Source: Aeromonas sanarellii (GTDB taxonomy: Bacteria > Pseudomonadota > Gammaproteobacteria > Enterobacterales > Aeromonadaceae). From it: 64,000 nt of DNA. Position numbers and translations under genes: made by a program. Below are positions 37,192-47,012 of this stretch, in pieces (position 1 is the first letter of the stretch; each line of letters starts with the position of its first letter). Where the stretch lies: assembly GCF_000820085.1 (NCBI RefSeq), contig NZ_CDBN01000098.1, positions 1 through 64,000 of the forward strand. Direction: 5' to 3'. Under the pieces are notes generated by a model, which was given only the letters and a program-made list of their open reading frames with translations, was not told the origin of the DNA and searched no databases.

Positions 37192-39294
37192 CTAAGGCAC
37201 TGTGGTGCACGTCGTCGTCGGCGTCGGCGTCGGTGCAGGTGATGCGGTCAGCAACGTCTCCTGTACCATCATCACACACCCTCCCACCGAGGTACCGCTG
37301 GCTGGCAGGGTAAATGTCTGGGAGGCCGGCGTGATCTGGTAACCGCTCTTGGAGAGGGTCAGCGTAAAGCTGCTGCCTGGTACGCCACTGCACGAATAGT
37401 TTGGTTTTGCCGGTTTGCCCAGGTCCAACACTTGACAGGTTACATTGGCATTGTTGACGCCAACGGTCAGGCCAATAGAGGTGGCATCGCAAGAGACTGA
37501 GGTGTTTTTCAAGCCGTTACCGTTGCCCGTCGTCTTCAGCTGCAAACATTCTACAATCCCGTGAATACTGGCAACCGGCTGATCTTGAATACTGACCAGC
37601 ATGGTGGATGTCATGGCCGCAGTGACATCTTCAGGTAGGACGGGTGACCCCACAACCCCCGAATTACCCTGATAACTTTTCACCGTGATGGTGATTGGGC
37701 TATCGGCTGGCGGAGTGCCAGAGAAGGTCGTACTCTTGGCCGTCAGCACCCCCCGGCTATAGGTACCGTAATAGTTGTTGTCCGGGTCAACGATAGTGGC
37801 TATCGGCTGACTCGTCACGGTACCCTTGTTGGTGTCGCTGCTGCTCCATTCGCTTAGCAGCGTCATGTTCACATCCTGAAACGGGATTTTGGCCAGAATC
37901 GGTTCGCTCACTCCCCCTTTAAAGACCTCATCGCTTAGATAGCTGGGGGGCATGATATCCACGTAGATGCCACGGCTGATCAATTGCCTCGAGCCTATCG
38001 AAGTCGACAGGGCCGTGGTACTGTCACCAGCCCGGTTCGCCGCCAGCCAGCTATTGAATGACTGGATCGCCGGGGAGGAGTTGGGGGCAGACCAACTGCT
38101 GTCAGTTGTCCCAGCGAAAGCCGTTTTCTGCCATTTGGCATGCTCTGTCACCACATAGACCACATAAGCCTGATAGTTCGCCAGATTGGTGGCATCGTTC
38201 AGAAAGCTGGCGGAGAAACTGGTTAGGCTCGCAAGGCGCCAATCCGGTGCGGGGCGGTAGAAACCATCGATACGGATAAACCGGCAGGCATCCAGATAAT
38301 CACCTGTGCTGGCCGCCACCAGGCTACTCCCGCTTGCTTGGTATCTGCCCCTGCTCGTGTTCAGTGGTGCGTAATAGCCGGCAAATCCTTGGGCGCTTAC
38401 ATCATAATGTTCATTGCAACAAGTCGAGCAGAGTGTTTCCTGCTGATTGGCATTGCCTTTCAGCACCCCGACAGACTTGCTCAACTGTATACCTGACTTC
38501 CAATATTGCAGATCATCGGACTCGATATAATAGGGACGTGTGGGCAAATAAGCCGTTCCTGTGCCACCGGAAAAAGTGCAGCTGCAATAAACCGTGGCAG
38601 TATCCTGAACCGACTGTCGCTGACTGCCGGTTCCTATAGTCTGGTAAGTCGCCGTATCAAATTGAATGGTTCGGCTGGAACTGGATCCTCCCGATATATG
38701 GGGTAAAGGCTTGCTCGTCTCTTTATTACTGCCATTCCCCAGCGCGACTGAAACCACGTCCGGCACGCTTCCCTGCGTATAGTCAACCGTGGGACTTTCA
38801 CGAGGTTTGACCAGACCGTCTCCGGTTTCTTCGCTGGTGAAGGAACCTGTAGGGGAAATTGCGCCAACTAGCTCTAATGAACGGTCATCGCCACTGTTAT
38901 CCTCCCAAGTTACCCTAACCAATATCTGCTTACGCTCGGGGTAGTCGTAAGGATAAGCGGCAGGCGGAGTTGCCGACCAGACACCACCATTCAGATACTG
39001 ATTTGTGACCGTCCAGTTCACAGCATAACTGTCGTTCGAGAGTGACTGGCTGCCGCTACCGGTGGCAATATCCTTATAAGCGGTGAGTGGCGGGATCGCA
39101 GTGCGTACTTCGTTGAAGTTGCGAAACTCATCGAGCTTGGACTCGGCCAATCGCATGGCTATCTCGTACCGCCCTCCTTCCCGGGCCGTGCTCAACATGC
39201 CACGCGCCAGCGAGACCAGCCCTGCCACCCCCACCCCGAGCAGCACCAGGGTAATCAGGATCTCCAGCAGACCGAATCCTTTCTGCTTTTTCAT
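37192..39294 (-). CDS. pilV: Very large PilV-like minor pilin with C-terminal adhesin-sized region
   Basis: A 700-residue prepilin. The cleavage site KKQKG^FGLLEILITLVLLGVGVAGL has Glu5, as in PilV/GspI-type minor pilins, which are normally 120-200 residues. The first 150 or so residues look like PilV. The rest is a Ser/Thr/Gly/Asn-rich secreted region with cysteine clusters (YCSCTF, CSTCCNEHYD), a bacterial Ig-like stretch near 430-545, and a Pro/Thr tail (ASPAPTPTPTTT). I recognise no adhesin family. The ATG at 39294 follows pilX by 14 bases. Last gene of the cluster; GC is lower than in the flanking core genes. Confidence 0.8.
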   Translation of the reverse strand: MKKQKGFGLLEILITLVLLGVGVAGLVSLARGMLSTAREGGRYEIAMRLAESKLDEFRNFNEVRTAIPPLTAYKDIATGSGSQSLSNDSYAVNWTVTNQYLNGGVWSATPPAAYPYDYPERKQILVRVTWEDNSGDDRSLELVGAISPTGSFTSEETGDGLVKPRESPTVDYTQGSVPDVVSVALGNGSNKETSKPLPHISGGSSSSRTIQFDTATYQTIGTGSQRQSVQDTATVYCSCTFSGGTGTAYLPTRPYYIESDDLQYWKSGIQLSKSVGVLKGNANQQETLCSTCCNEHYDVSAQGFAGYYAPLNTSRGRYQASGSSLVAASTGDYLDACRFIRIDGFYRPAPDWRLASLTSFSASFLNDATNLANYQAYVVYVVTEHAKWQKTAFAGTTDSSWSAPNSSPAIQSFNSWLAANRAGDSTTALSTSIGSRQLISRGIYVDIMPPSYLSDEVFKGGVSEPILAKIPFQDVNMTLLSEWSSSDTNKGTVTSQPIATIVDPDNNYYGTYSRGVLTAKSTTFSGTPPADSPITITVKSYQGNSGVVGSPVLPEDVTAAMTSTMLVSIQDQPVASIHGIVECLQLKTTGNGNGLKNTSVSCDATSIGLTVGVNNANVTCQVLDLGKPAKPNYSCSGVPGSSFTLTLSKSGYQITPASQTFTLPASGTSVGGCVMMVQETLLTASPAPTPTPTTTCTTVP

Positions 39295-39308
39295 ATGCGT
39301 TCCTCGCC

Positions 39309-40424
39309 CTACCAATCCCGCCAACTACCGGGCACCATCTTTGTGGTCTGAAAACTGGCGCCCTGTTGAACACCGTCAAGCACGGATTGATCGTATTTGA
39401 CATTGAAAGTACCGCTCGTGATATCGATAGGGGCATTGGCAATCAGGGAGCCATTCACCGTTGCCGTACCATTTGCTTTCACCCGCGGAGGATTACTCGG
39501 ATCATCCGAATGCGCGAAAATGATGCCGTTGAATACCAAGCCGCCATTCATCGTCAGGTCACCATCCCGGACAATCAGCACAACGGGAGCCCCCGCACTT
39601 CCAATCGGACTCGCGGTGAAGTCACAATCGACGCCGACATCGACAATAAATATCCCGGTCGATGTCGCCCCCAGAGAGCTGCAATTGGGGATAGAAATCG
39701 CCCCGTTATCGAACATGTTGGCCCAGCCTTCATCTGTATCCGGCTCTCCAAACAGATACCAGAGCAGATCGTCTGGGAAGGTGGGATCACTTGCCTTTAT
39801 ATCCGGCCCGATATCATTATCATCGCTGAGATTAGTACTGCAGCTGCCGCCGCTAAAATCCCCTTGGTGACACGTCTGCCAGGATCCACTACCCCCTACA
39901 GCCTGATCAGACCAGACCGATAGCGGTACCCCTGGCCCCCCACCGTTTGGATTGGCAACCACAGTGAAGTTTCCCCCAATAGAGGCCCCTCCCGCGACCA
40001 TCAGAGGTACAGCTTTGGCTGCGGAAAGCAGATGATAGGCCGCCACCTGAACCCGCACTGTGGCTGTTCCCAGATTGCTGGGCAAGGTGGCGGTGGACAC
40101 CAACTCCACCGGGGTCACATCAAGAGTATTGGGGGGTGAGCCGACCGTGATCGGCGTTGTGTTGGTCGTAGTGAGCAGATAAGTGCCTTGTGCCGAGCTG
40201 ACCGTCAAACCGCCGCTGGGGATGGCAATACCGGCGTCCTGCCGACTCAGACCATCAGTAATGCCCAGCTCAGCCAGCGCCAAGGCTTGCCGATATTGAA
40301 CCTCGTTGACGCTAACCTTGCGATCGGCCACCATCAATTTCCCCACCAGCAGGGAAACTCCAACAAGGATAAGGATAAGCAGCAGGGTAACCGTAAAGGT
40401 GGTGAAACCGGCGTGACGTTTCAT
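39309..40424 (-). CDS. pilX: PilX/GspK-like minor pilin without Glu5
   Basis: A 371-residue prepilin-like protein starting MKRHAG^FTTFTVTLLLILILVGVSLL. The residue at position 5 is Thr, not Glu, as in the tip-located GspK/PilX class. The following LALAELGITDGLSRQDA resembles the PilX N-terminal domain. The C-terminal half is Gly/Asn/Ser-rich with repeated short beta strands (GDLTMNGGLVFNGIIF, VKANGTATVNGSLIANAPIDI). It lies 4 bases after pilW. Likely part of the priming complex at the pilus tip. Confidence 0.82.
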   Translation of the reverse strand: MKRHAGFTTFTVTLLLILILVGVSLLVGKLMVADRKVSVNEVQYRQALALAELGITDGLSRQDAGIAIPSGGLTVSSAQGTYLLTTTNTTPITVGSPPNTLDVTPVELVSTATLPSNLGTATVRVQVAAYHLLSAAKAVPLMVAGGASIGGNFTVVANPNGGGPGVPLSVWSDQAVGGSGSWQTCHQGDFSGGSCSTNLSDDNDIGPDIKASDPTFPDDLLWYLFGEPDTDEGWANMFDNGAISIPNCSSLGATSTGIFIVDVGVDCDFTASPIGSAGAPVVLIVRDGDLTMNGGLVFNGIIFAHSDDPSNPPRVKANGTATVNGSLIANAPIDITSGTFNVKYDQSVLDGVQQGASFQTTKMVPGSWRDW

Positions 40425-40428
40425 GGCA

Positions 40429-41040
40429 TTAAAACCCGTCGTTGCGCAGCTTGATATCCCGCTGCAGAGTGAGCGCCAGGGCCGGGGATTTAATATCGTT
40501 GCCCGTGATAGTAAGTCTGATGGTTCTGACCCCCGTTGAGACAGAACCGGAGATCATGCTAAAGCTCAACGCACTGACCGCTATCGTATCTTCTGAACTG
40601 AGCTTGCTACCTGCCGAACAATTAGCTGTGCTACCTTGCCCCAGCCTCACCGCCTTATCGGCACTGCTGTAGTTATAAAACCGTGTCTCACCGGCCGCAG
40701 AGGTGTTGTCCAACACACCATCCGCGTTGTCGTCGTATTTCACCTTGATGCAGCCGCTCACCAGATCTGTGGCCGGATCAAAATAGAATGGGGAGGTCGC
40801 ACCAGAAACCAACGTATGTGCAGCTGCACTGCCGTCATAGCCCGCACGCTGAATATCACGAGCCATCATGTCCGTAATCGACTGAAGTTCCTGATTGAGA
40901 CGACTGACCTGCATGGCCGTCTTGTTGGCCTTGAGTATGCTAGCAAAGAGCGCCGAAGCAGCCGCAACCAGCAGCAAGCCCGCCACCATAGCAACCATCA
41001 GCTCAACCAAATTAAAGCCCTTAGATTTGCTTAAGCGCAT
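40429..41040 (-). CDS. pilW: PilW-like minor pilin
   Basis: A 203-residue prepilin: KSKG^FNLVELMVAMVAGLLLVAAASALFAS has the cleavage glycine and Glu5. The next region (LNQELQSITDMMARDIQRAGYDG) is the typical PilW/GspJ segment. It ends with a globular domain carrying two cysteines. It overlaps the end of fimT by 10 bases and is followed at once by pilX, so the four genes form one operon. Confidence 0.87.
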   Translation of the reverse strand: MRLSKSKGFNLVELMVAMVAGLLLVAAASALFASILKANKTAMQVSRLNQELQSITDMMARDIQRAGYDGSAAAHTLVSGATSPFYFDPATDLVSGCIKVKYDDNADGVLDNTSAAGETRFYNYSSADKAVRLGQGSTANCSAGSKLSSEDTIAVSALSFSMISGSVSTGVRTIRLTITGNDIKSPALALTLQRDIKLRNDGF

Positions 41041-41576
41041 GGCGATGTTCCTGTCACAACATCACTCCGGACACGCCCAATCTTGGAGACAATCAACGCG
41101 TATTCATGTTCTCCAATCTTCAGGCAAATGGAACCATTACTGACACCACCATAAAGACTTCGAAAGTCTCCGCGACGGTTATTGAACTCGAGCGCGATAG
41201 CCGTACCCGACTTGGTAAAGTTGGAGTCCAGAATCACGCTTCCAAATTCGTCTGCATTGACTCCTTTTCTCCCTTCAATACTAGAACATTGATCTGCACA
41301 GCTATTGCATGTCCCATCAATCGCAATGCGATAGCACCAGTTTGATTGACCGACATTGAAGAGTTTGAGCGTCAACGGCACACCGCGCTTGACCGCCTCG
41401 GACTTGAGCAGCATGACATCGGTATAGATGGCCTGTGTCGCAGCTCTGACCATCTGCTCCTGTCGTAATGACTGATAACTGGGGAGAGCGACGGCAACCA
41501 GGATCGCCACCAGTGCCAAGGCGAGTATCAGCTCTATCAGGGTAAAGCCGGACACCGGCCTGATCCGCATTTCCAT
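41031..41576 (-). CDS. fimT: FimT/FimU-like minor pilin
   Basis: A 181-residue prepilin with SG^FTLIELILALALVAILVAVALPSYQSL, Glu5 present. The GspH/FimT-type globular domain follows, with a Cys-rich loop (CNSCADQCSS) and a C-terminal Cys. AGGAG lies about 12 bases before the ATG at 41576; an ATG two codons on is also possible. First gene of the minus-strand operon, divergent from pilE. Confidence 0.87.
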   Translation of the reverse strand: MEMRIRPVSGFTLIELILALALVAILVAVALPSYQSLRQEQMVRAATQAIYTDVMLLKSEAVKRGVPLTLKLFNVGQSNWCYRIAIDGTCNSCADQCSSIEGRKGVNADEFGSVILDSNFTKSGTAIALEFNNRRGDFRSLYGGVSNGSICLKIGEHEYALIVSKIGRVRSDVVTGTSPCA

Positions 41577-41657
41577 GTTTGCCCAGACTCCTGTCTATAG
41601 CCCGTTCTTGGGCTGGCGAGTACTATCCTATGATAGTCTCAACTCACTTATGGAACC

Positions 41658-42050
41658 ATGCCGATGCCAATACGCTTCGCAAGAGGAATTACGCTGATTG
41701 AACTGATGGTCGTGGTCGCCATCGTGGCCATCATTGCCGCCATCGCCTATCCCTCTTTCCAGAATGGATTGTTACACTCCCGACGCGCCGATGCATTCAA
41801 GACTCTGATGACCATGCAACTCAAACAGGAGGAGTATCGAATCACCAGCAGCGCTTACAGCACGAACCTAGCGGATCTTGGCAACCCCAGCAGCAACTAT
41901 TACAGTTTTTCCGTGGTTGCAGCCTCGACCAGTGCCGCCACCTACAAGCTGCAAGCTCAGGCCAGCGGAGCTCAGAGCAATGATACCGGTTGTACCCTGC
42001 TCACCATCACCAAGGCCGATGTGAAGGAGCCTGCCGACTGCTGGAAGTGA
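41658..42050 (+). CDS. pilE: PilE-like type IV minor pilin
   Basis: A 130-residue prepilin: RFARG^ITLIELMVVVAIVAIIAAIAYPSFQNGLL, with Ile in place of Phe at position 1 and Glu5 present. YRITSSAYSTNLADLG and a C-terminal disulfide pair (GCTLL and ADCWK) fit the PilE/ComP type. It is transcribed away from fimT and ends 201 bases before ispH, the position of pilE in Pseudomonas. Confidence 0.88.
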   Translation: MPMPIRFARGITLIELMVVVAIVAIIAAIAYPSFQNGLLHSRRADAFKTLMTMQLKQEEYRITSSAYSTNLADLGNPSSNYYSFSVVAASTSAATYKLQAQASGAQSNDTGCTLLTITKADVKEPADCWK

Positions 42051-42221
42051 GCCTTCATAACCATCAGCACCCAGTTGAAGATACCTGAGAGGAATACCTC
42101 TCATGCTTAGGTCATGGATAGGCAAAACACAGAAATAAGAAGAAAGTGAAGCCTGTGTCAATCATGGCCCTTCCCCGGAAGAGCCTTTAGCCTCGATGCT
42201 GGAGTTGCTCGCTCTGCCTAC

Positions 42222-42248
42222 AAAAATGCCGGCGCTGGGCCGGCATTT
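42222..42248 (-). terminator. Rho-independent terminator after ispH
   Basis: On the minus strand AATGCCGGC / GCCGGCATT brackets a short loop, followed by TTTG. It lies immediately past the ispH stop. The rest of 42051-42221 holds nothing I can identify. Confidence 0.82.
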
Positions 42249-42251
42249 CCA

Positions 42252-43187
42252 TTAGAGGATACGAAGTTCGGGGGGGACCTCAAACACCACGTTTTCCTCG
42301 CGACCCGGATGTTCGGTCACTATCTTGCCACCCAGCTCGCGCAGGCGACCGATGACGTTCTGTACCAGCACATCGGGTGCAGAAGCCCCTGCCGTCACCC
42401 CGATACGTTCCACACCGTCCAGCCACTGTGTCTCAATCATGGAGGCATCATCGATGAGGTAGGCACGAGCCCCCACCTTCTCGGCCAGCTCCCGCAGGCG
42501 ATTGGAGTTGGAGGAGTTGCGCGACCCCACCACCAGCATGGCATCCACCAGCCCGGCCATCTCCCGCACCGCGTCCTGACGGTTCTGGGTGGCGTAGCAG
42601 ATGTCGTCCTTGCGCGGCCCCTGGATCTTCGGGAAGTGCTGGCGCAGCGCATCGATGACGTCAGAAGTCTCATCCACGCTGAGGGTGGTCTGGGTGACGA
42701 AGCAGAGATCGTCCGGATTCTTCACCCGGAGTTTCGCCACATCCTCCGGCGTCTCCACCAGATACATGCCCCCCTCGGGATTTTCGTACTGGCCCATGGT
42801 GCCGATCACCTCGGGGTGGCCGGCATGCCCGATGAGCACGGCCTCGGAGCCCTTGCGACTGGCGCGATGGACCTCCATGTGCACCTTGGTCACCAGCGGA
42901 CAGGTCGCATCGAACACCTTGAGGGCGCGGGACTTGGCCATCTCGCGCACCGTCTTGGCCACGCCGTGGGCGGAGAAGATGACGATGCTGTCGTCCGGCA
43001 CCTCGTCCAGCTCCTCGACGAAGACAGCGCCCGCCTCCTTCAGCTTGTTCACCACGTAGCGGTTGTGCACCACCTCGTGGCGGACATAGATGGGGGCACC
43101 GAACTTCTCCAGCGCGCTCTCGACGATGCTGATGGCCCGGTCGACACCGGCGCAGAAGCCACGGGGGTTAGCCAGCAGAATATCCAT
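42252..43187 (-). CDS. ispH: 4-hydroxy-3-methylbut-2-enyl diphosphate reductase
   Basis: A 311-residue [4Fe-4S] enzyme of the last step of the MEP isoprenoid pathway, making IPP and DMAPP. The cluster cysteines lie in [23 protein letters not shown] and [17 protein letters not shown] and the terminal VPPELR are also typical. Its ATG overlaps the fkpB stop by one base (TGATG). Distal gene of the ribF-ileS-lspA-fkpB-ispH operon. Confidence 0.98.
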   Translation of the reverse strand: MDILLANPRGFCAGVDRAISIVESALEKFGAPIYVRHEVVHNRYVVNKLKEAGAVFVEELDEVPDDSIVIFSAHGVAKTVREMAKSRALKVFDATCPLVTKVHMEVHRASRKGSEAVLIGHAGHPEVIGTMGQYENPEGGMYLVETPEDVAKLRVKNPDDLCFVTQTTLSVDETSDVIDALRQHFPKIQGPRKDDICYATQNRQDAVREMAGLVDAMLVVGSRNSSNSNRLRELAEKVGARAYLIDDASMIETQWLDGVERIGVTAGASAPDVLVQNVIGRLRELGGKIVTEHPGREENVVFEVPPELRIL

Positions 43188-43639
43188 CAGTGAACCTTCT
43201 CCTCGTCATCAACCCCCAGGATCTCCACCTCGAAGGTGACGGTGTGACCGGCCAGGGGGTGGTTGAAATCGACCGTGACCGACATCCCTTCCACCGCCCG
43301 GATGATCCCGGGCAGCTCGCTGCCGTTGGGCTGGTCGAACAGTATGATGGTACCTACCTTGGGCTCTACATCTGCACCGAACTTGGCGCGGTCGAGATGG
43401 TAGATGTTATCGGGGTTGGAGAGGCCGAAGGCCTCTTCCGGCACCAGGGTGAAGCTCTTGCTCTCCCCTGCGCGCAGCCCCAGCAGGCATTGCTCGAAGC
43501 TCGGCGTCAGACTGCCGTCTCCCATCCGCAGACGGGCCGGCTTGCCGTGCAGCGCCGTGCTGTCGGCCACCGAGCCGTCTTCCAGTTTGATAGAGAAATG
43601 GAACAGCACGCTGCTGTCCGCAGCAATCGACTGGCTCAT
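43187..43639 (-). CDS. fkpB: FKBP-type peptidyl-prolyl isomerase (SlpA/FkpB)
   Basis: A 150-residue cytoplasmic prolyl isomerase of the SlyD-like class: [18 protein letters not shown], the catalytic [20 protein letters not shown], and an insert-in-flap domain ([21 protein letters not shown]). It lacks the His-rich tail of SlyD. It overlaps lspA by 4 bases and is one base into ispH, as in E. coli. Confidence 0.95.
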   Translation of the reverse strand: MSQSIAADSSVLFHFSIKLEDGSVADSTALHGKPARLRMGDGSLTPSFEQCLLGLRAGESKSFTLVPEEAFGLSNPDNIYHLDRAKFGADVEPKVGTIILFDQPNGSELPGIIRAVEGMSVTVDFNHPLAGHTVTFEVEILGVDDEEKVH

Positions 43640-44151
43640 GAGGTCGCGTCCTGTTTTTTCTCGCCACGGAAGCCATCCAGCACGATCATGGCGGCACCGA
43701 TGAAGATGAAGCTGTCCGCCAGGTTGAACGCCGGCCAGTGGGCACGCTGCCAGTAGAAGTCGAGGAAGTCGACCACATGGCCCAGCACCAGCCGGTCAAA
43801 CACGTTGCCGAGCGCCCCGCCGATGATCAGGCTGTAGGCGATACCGCTCCAGCGCTGGGTCACCGACTGCTTGCGCAACCAGTGGATCAGCAGGCCGCAG
43901 ATGGCAAACGCCAGCAGGGCGAAGAACCAGCGCTGCCAGCCGCCCTGATCGGCCAGGAAGCTGAAGGCCGCCCCCTTGTTGTAGACGTGGACCAGGTTGA
44001 AGAAGGGGGTGATCTCCACCCCCGGATAGCCAAACGGCAGCAGCTTGACCACGGCGAGCTTGCTCGCCTGGTCCAGTACGAAGGCCAGCACCGCCAGCCA
44101 CAGCCAACGCAGGCCGGTTTTGTTGTTCATCTCGTTCTGAGTCATGTTCAT
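43636..44151 (-). CDS. lspA: Signal peptidase II (lipoprotein signal peptidase)
   Basis: A 171-residue inner-membrane aspartyl protease that cleaves prolipoprotein signal peptides. Four TM segments are visible. The two catalytic aspartates lie in GALGNVFDRLVLGHVVDFL and FNLADSFIFIG; the conserved FVLDQASK is near the N-terminus. Its ATG overlaps the ileS stop (TGATG). Confidence 0.98.
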   Translation of the reverse strand: MNMTQNEMNNKTGLRWLWLAVLAFVLDQASKLAVVKLLPFGYPGVEITPFFNLVHVYNKGAAFSFLADQGGWQRWFFALLAFAICGLLIHWLRKQSVTQRWSGIAYSLIIGGALGNVFDRLVLGHVVDFLDFYWQRAHWPAFNLADSFIFIGAAMIVLDGFRGEKKQDATS

Positions 44152-47012
44152 CAGGCAAATTGACGCGTTTCGCCGTCACCCTCGACGTTGGTGACACAGC
44201 GGCCACAGATCTCTTCGTGACCCGCGATGGTACCCACGTCTTCCACATGGTGCCAGCAGCGGTCGCACTTGGCGGCGGCTGACTGGGCAACACTCAGCCA
44301 CAGGTCGTCGCGCTCGGTCGCCACGGCCTCTGCCGGGGCGGCATCGGCGCTGACCACCCTGGCCTTGGAGGTGAGCAGCACGAAGCGCAGCTCATCGGCC
44401 AGGGCGTTCAGGCGGGCAGCCAGTTCCGGCTTGGCGAACAGGGTCAGCTCGGCCTGCAGGGAGCCACCGATGCGCTTCTCCCCACGAGCCACTTCCAGCG
44501 CCTTGTTCACTTCACCGCGCACGGCGAGGATCTCGGCCCAGAACTCGTCGTTCAGCACTTCGCCCGCTTCCAGCCCGAACAGGCCGTCGTACCACTCCTC
44601 GGTGAAGACGAATTCGCCACGCTCACCTGGCAGCAGAGCCCAGATCTCGTCGGCGGTGAAGCTCATGATGGGCGCCATCCAGCGCACCATGGCCTCGGCG
44701 ATATGATAGAGGGCGGTCTGGCAGGAGCGACGGGCCAGGCTGTCAGCCTTGGCGGTGTACTGACGGTCCTTGATGACGTCCAGATAGAAGGAACCCATCT
44801 CGATGGAGCAGAACTGCATCAGCTTCTGGGTCACGCCGTGGAAGTTGTACTCGTCGAACGCAGTCACGATCTCGGCCTGTACCGCCTTGGCACGGCCCAC
44901 GGCCCAGCGATCCACCACCACCATGTCGGCAGGCGCCACCATGTCGGTCGCCGGATTGAAGCCGTTCAGGTTGGCCAGCAGGAAGCGGGCGGTGTTGCGG
45001 ATGCGACGATAGGCGTCGGCCGAGCGCTTGAGGATCTCGTCGGAGACGGTCATCTCGCCGGTGTAGTCGGTGCTGGCGACCCACAGACGCAGGATGTCGG
45101 CACCCAGCTTGTTCATCACGTCCTGCGGGCTGACCACGTTGCCGATGGACTTGGACATCTTGCGACCCTGGCCATCCACGGTGAAACCGTGAGTCAGCAC
45201 CTGGTTGTAGGGGGCCTTGTCTTTCATGGCCACGCCGATCATGAGCGACGACATGAACCAGCCACGGTGCTGGTCGGAACCTTCCAGATACATGTCGGCT
45301 GGCTTGCCGTTGAATTCGGGACGGGCATCGACCACGGAGGCATGGGTGGAGCCGGAGTCGAACCAGACGTCCAGGGTGTCGGGCACCTTCTCGTAGTTGT
45401 CGGCGTCGGCTCCCAGCAGTTCGGCCTTGTCCAGATCCCACCAGGCCTGGATGCCGGACTGCTCGACCCGCTTGGCCACCTCTTCCATCAGGCGGACGGA
45501 ATCCGGGTGCAGCTCCTGGGTATCCTTGTGAACGAACAGGGAGATGGGCACGCCCCAGGTACGCTGACGGGAGATGCACCAGTCGGGACGGTTCTCGACC
45601 ATGGCCTGAATGCGGTTCTTGCCCCAGGCCGGCACCCAGCCGCTCTGGCCGTGCTGGGCAATGCCCTCTTTCTCGATGCGCTCGATCTCTTCGAGGGCAC
45701 GCTTGCGCAGACCCTTCTGCTCCATGCTGATGAACCACTGCGGGGTGGCACGGAAGATGATCGGGGTCTTGTGGCGCCAGCAGTGCGGGTAGGAATGGTT
45801 GAACACCTTGTGGTGAAGCAAGGCGCCGCGCTCGGTCAGCACCTCGACCACGGAGGCGTTGGCCTTAAACACGTGCTGGCCGGCAAACAGCTCGGTATCC
45901 GGCAGATAGACGCCGTTGCTGCCAACCGGGTTGGCCACTTCCAGGCCGTACTTCTGACCGACCACGAAGTCTTCCTGACCGTGGCCAGGGGCGGTGTGCA
46001 CCGCGCCGGTACCTGCGTCCAGGGTGACGTGGTCACCCAGCACCACGGGCACATCGAAGTGGTAGAAGGGGTGGTTGAAGCGCAGCAGTTCGAGCGCCGC
46101 GCCCTTGGCGTAGCCCAGGTTGTGGAACTTCTCGATGCCGGCCCTGTCCATCACGTCCTTGACCAGCTCGGCGGCCAGGATCAGGCGCTCGGGATGCTCG
46201 CCCTCCACCTGCACCAGGGCGTAGTCCAGATCGGCGTGCATGGCGATGGCGCGGTTGGCCGGCAGGGTCCAGGGGGTGGTGGTCCAGATCACGGCAGAGA
46301 TCACGCCCTTGCCGGTGTGGCCTTCGGCGCAGTCAAACTTGGCGGCGACGGCAGCCTCGTCGACGGCCTTGAAGCGCACGTCGATGGAGGGGGAGTTCTT
46401 GTCGTAGTACTCCACTTCGGCCTCAGCCAGCGCGGAGCCGCAGTCGGTACACCAGTGCACCGGCTTGGAGCCCTTGTGCAGGTGGCCGTTGGCCACGATC
46501 TTCGCCATGGAGCGGATGATGTTGGCTTCAGTGCCGAAATCCATGGTCAGGTAGGGATGTTCCCAGTCACCCAGCACGCCCAGACGGATGAAGTCGGTCT
46601 TCTGCGCTTCGATCTGGGTCTTGGCGTATTTGCGGCACTCGGCGCGGAACTCGGCGGCGGAAACCTTCTCCCCCGGCTTGCCGACCATGCCTTCCACTTT
46701 CAGCTCGATGGGCAGACCGTGGCAATCCCAGCCCGGCACATAGGGGGAATCGAAGCCGGAGAGGCCCTTGGACTTGATGATGATGTCTTTGAGGATCTTG
46801 TTGACCGAGTGACCGATGTGAATACTGCCGTTCGCATAGGGGGGGCCATCGTGCAGAATGAAAGAAGGCTTGCCCGCTTTGGCGCGGCGAATGGCGCCGT
46901 AAAGATCCTGATCGTACCAACGTTTCAGCATGTTGGGTTCGCGCTTGGCCAGATCGCCACGCATCGGAAACTCTGTTTCCGGCAGATTCAGGGTGTGTTT
47001 ATAGTCGCTCAT
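44151..47012 (-). CDS. ileS: Isoleucyl-tRNA synthetase
   Basis: A 953-residue class I synthetase, slightly longer than the E. coli enzyme (938). HIGH box ([13 protein letters not shown]), an editing domain (CP1, with [13 protein letters not shown]), the KMSKS box ([16 protein letters not shown]), an anticodon-binding domain, and a C-terminal zinc finger (CDRCWHH and CGRCVTN). Starts one base into the ribF stop. Confidence 0.99.
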   Translation of the reverse strand: MSDYKHTLNLPETEFPMRGDLAKREPNMLKRWYDQDLYGAIRRAKAGKPSFILHDGPPYANGSIHIGHSVNKILKDIIIKSKGLSGFDSPYVPGWDCHGLPIELKVEGMVGKPGEKVSAAEFRAECRKYAKTQIEAQKTDFIRLGVLGDWEHPYLTMDFGTEANIIRSMAKIVANGHLHKGSKPVHWCTDCGSALAEAEVEYYDKNSPSIDVRFKAVDEAAVAAKFDCAEGHTGKGVISAVIWTTTPWTLPANRAIAMHADLDYALVQVEGEHPERLILAAELVKDVMDRAGIEKFHNLGYAKGAALELLRFNHPFYHFDVPVVLGDHVTLDAGTGAVHTAPGHGQEDFVVGQKYGLEVANPVGSNGVYLPDTELFAGQHVFKANASVVEVLTERGALLHHKVFNHSYPHCWRHKTPIIFRATPQWFISMEQKGLRKRALEEIERIEKEGIAQHGQSGWVPAWGKNRIQAMVENRPDWCISRQRTWGVPISLFVHKDTQELHPDSVRLMEEVAKRVEQSGIQAWWDLDKAELLGADADNYEKVPDTLDVWFDSGSTHASVVDARPEFNGKPADMYLEGSDQHRGWFMSSLMIGVAMKDKAPYNQVLTHGFTVDGQGRKMSKSIGNVVSPQDVMNKLGADILRLWVASTDYTGEMTVSDEILKRSADAYRRIRNTARFLLANLNGFNPATDMVAPADMVVVDRWAVGRAKAVQAEIVTAFDEYNFHGVTQKLMQFCSIEMGSFYLDVIKDRQYTAKADSLARRSCQTALYHIAEAMVRWMAPIMSFTADEIWALLPGERGEFVFTEEWYDGLFGLEAGEVLNDEFWAEILAVRGEVNKALEVARGEKRIGGSLQAELTLFAKPELAARLNALADELRFVLLTSKARVVSADAAPAEAVATERDDLWLSVAQSAAAKCDRCWHHVEDVGTIAGHEEICGRCVTNVEGDGETRQFA

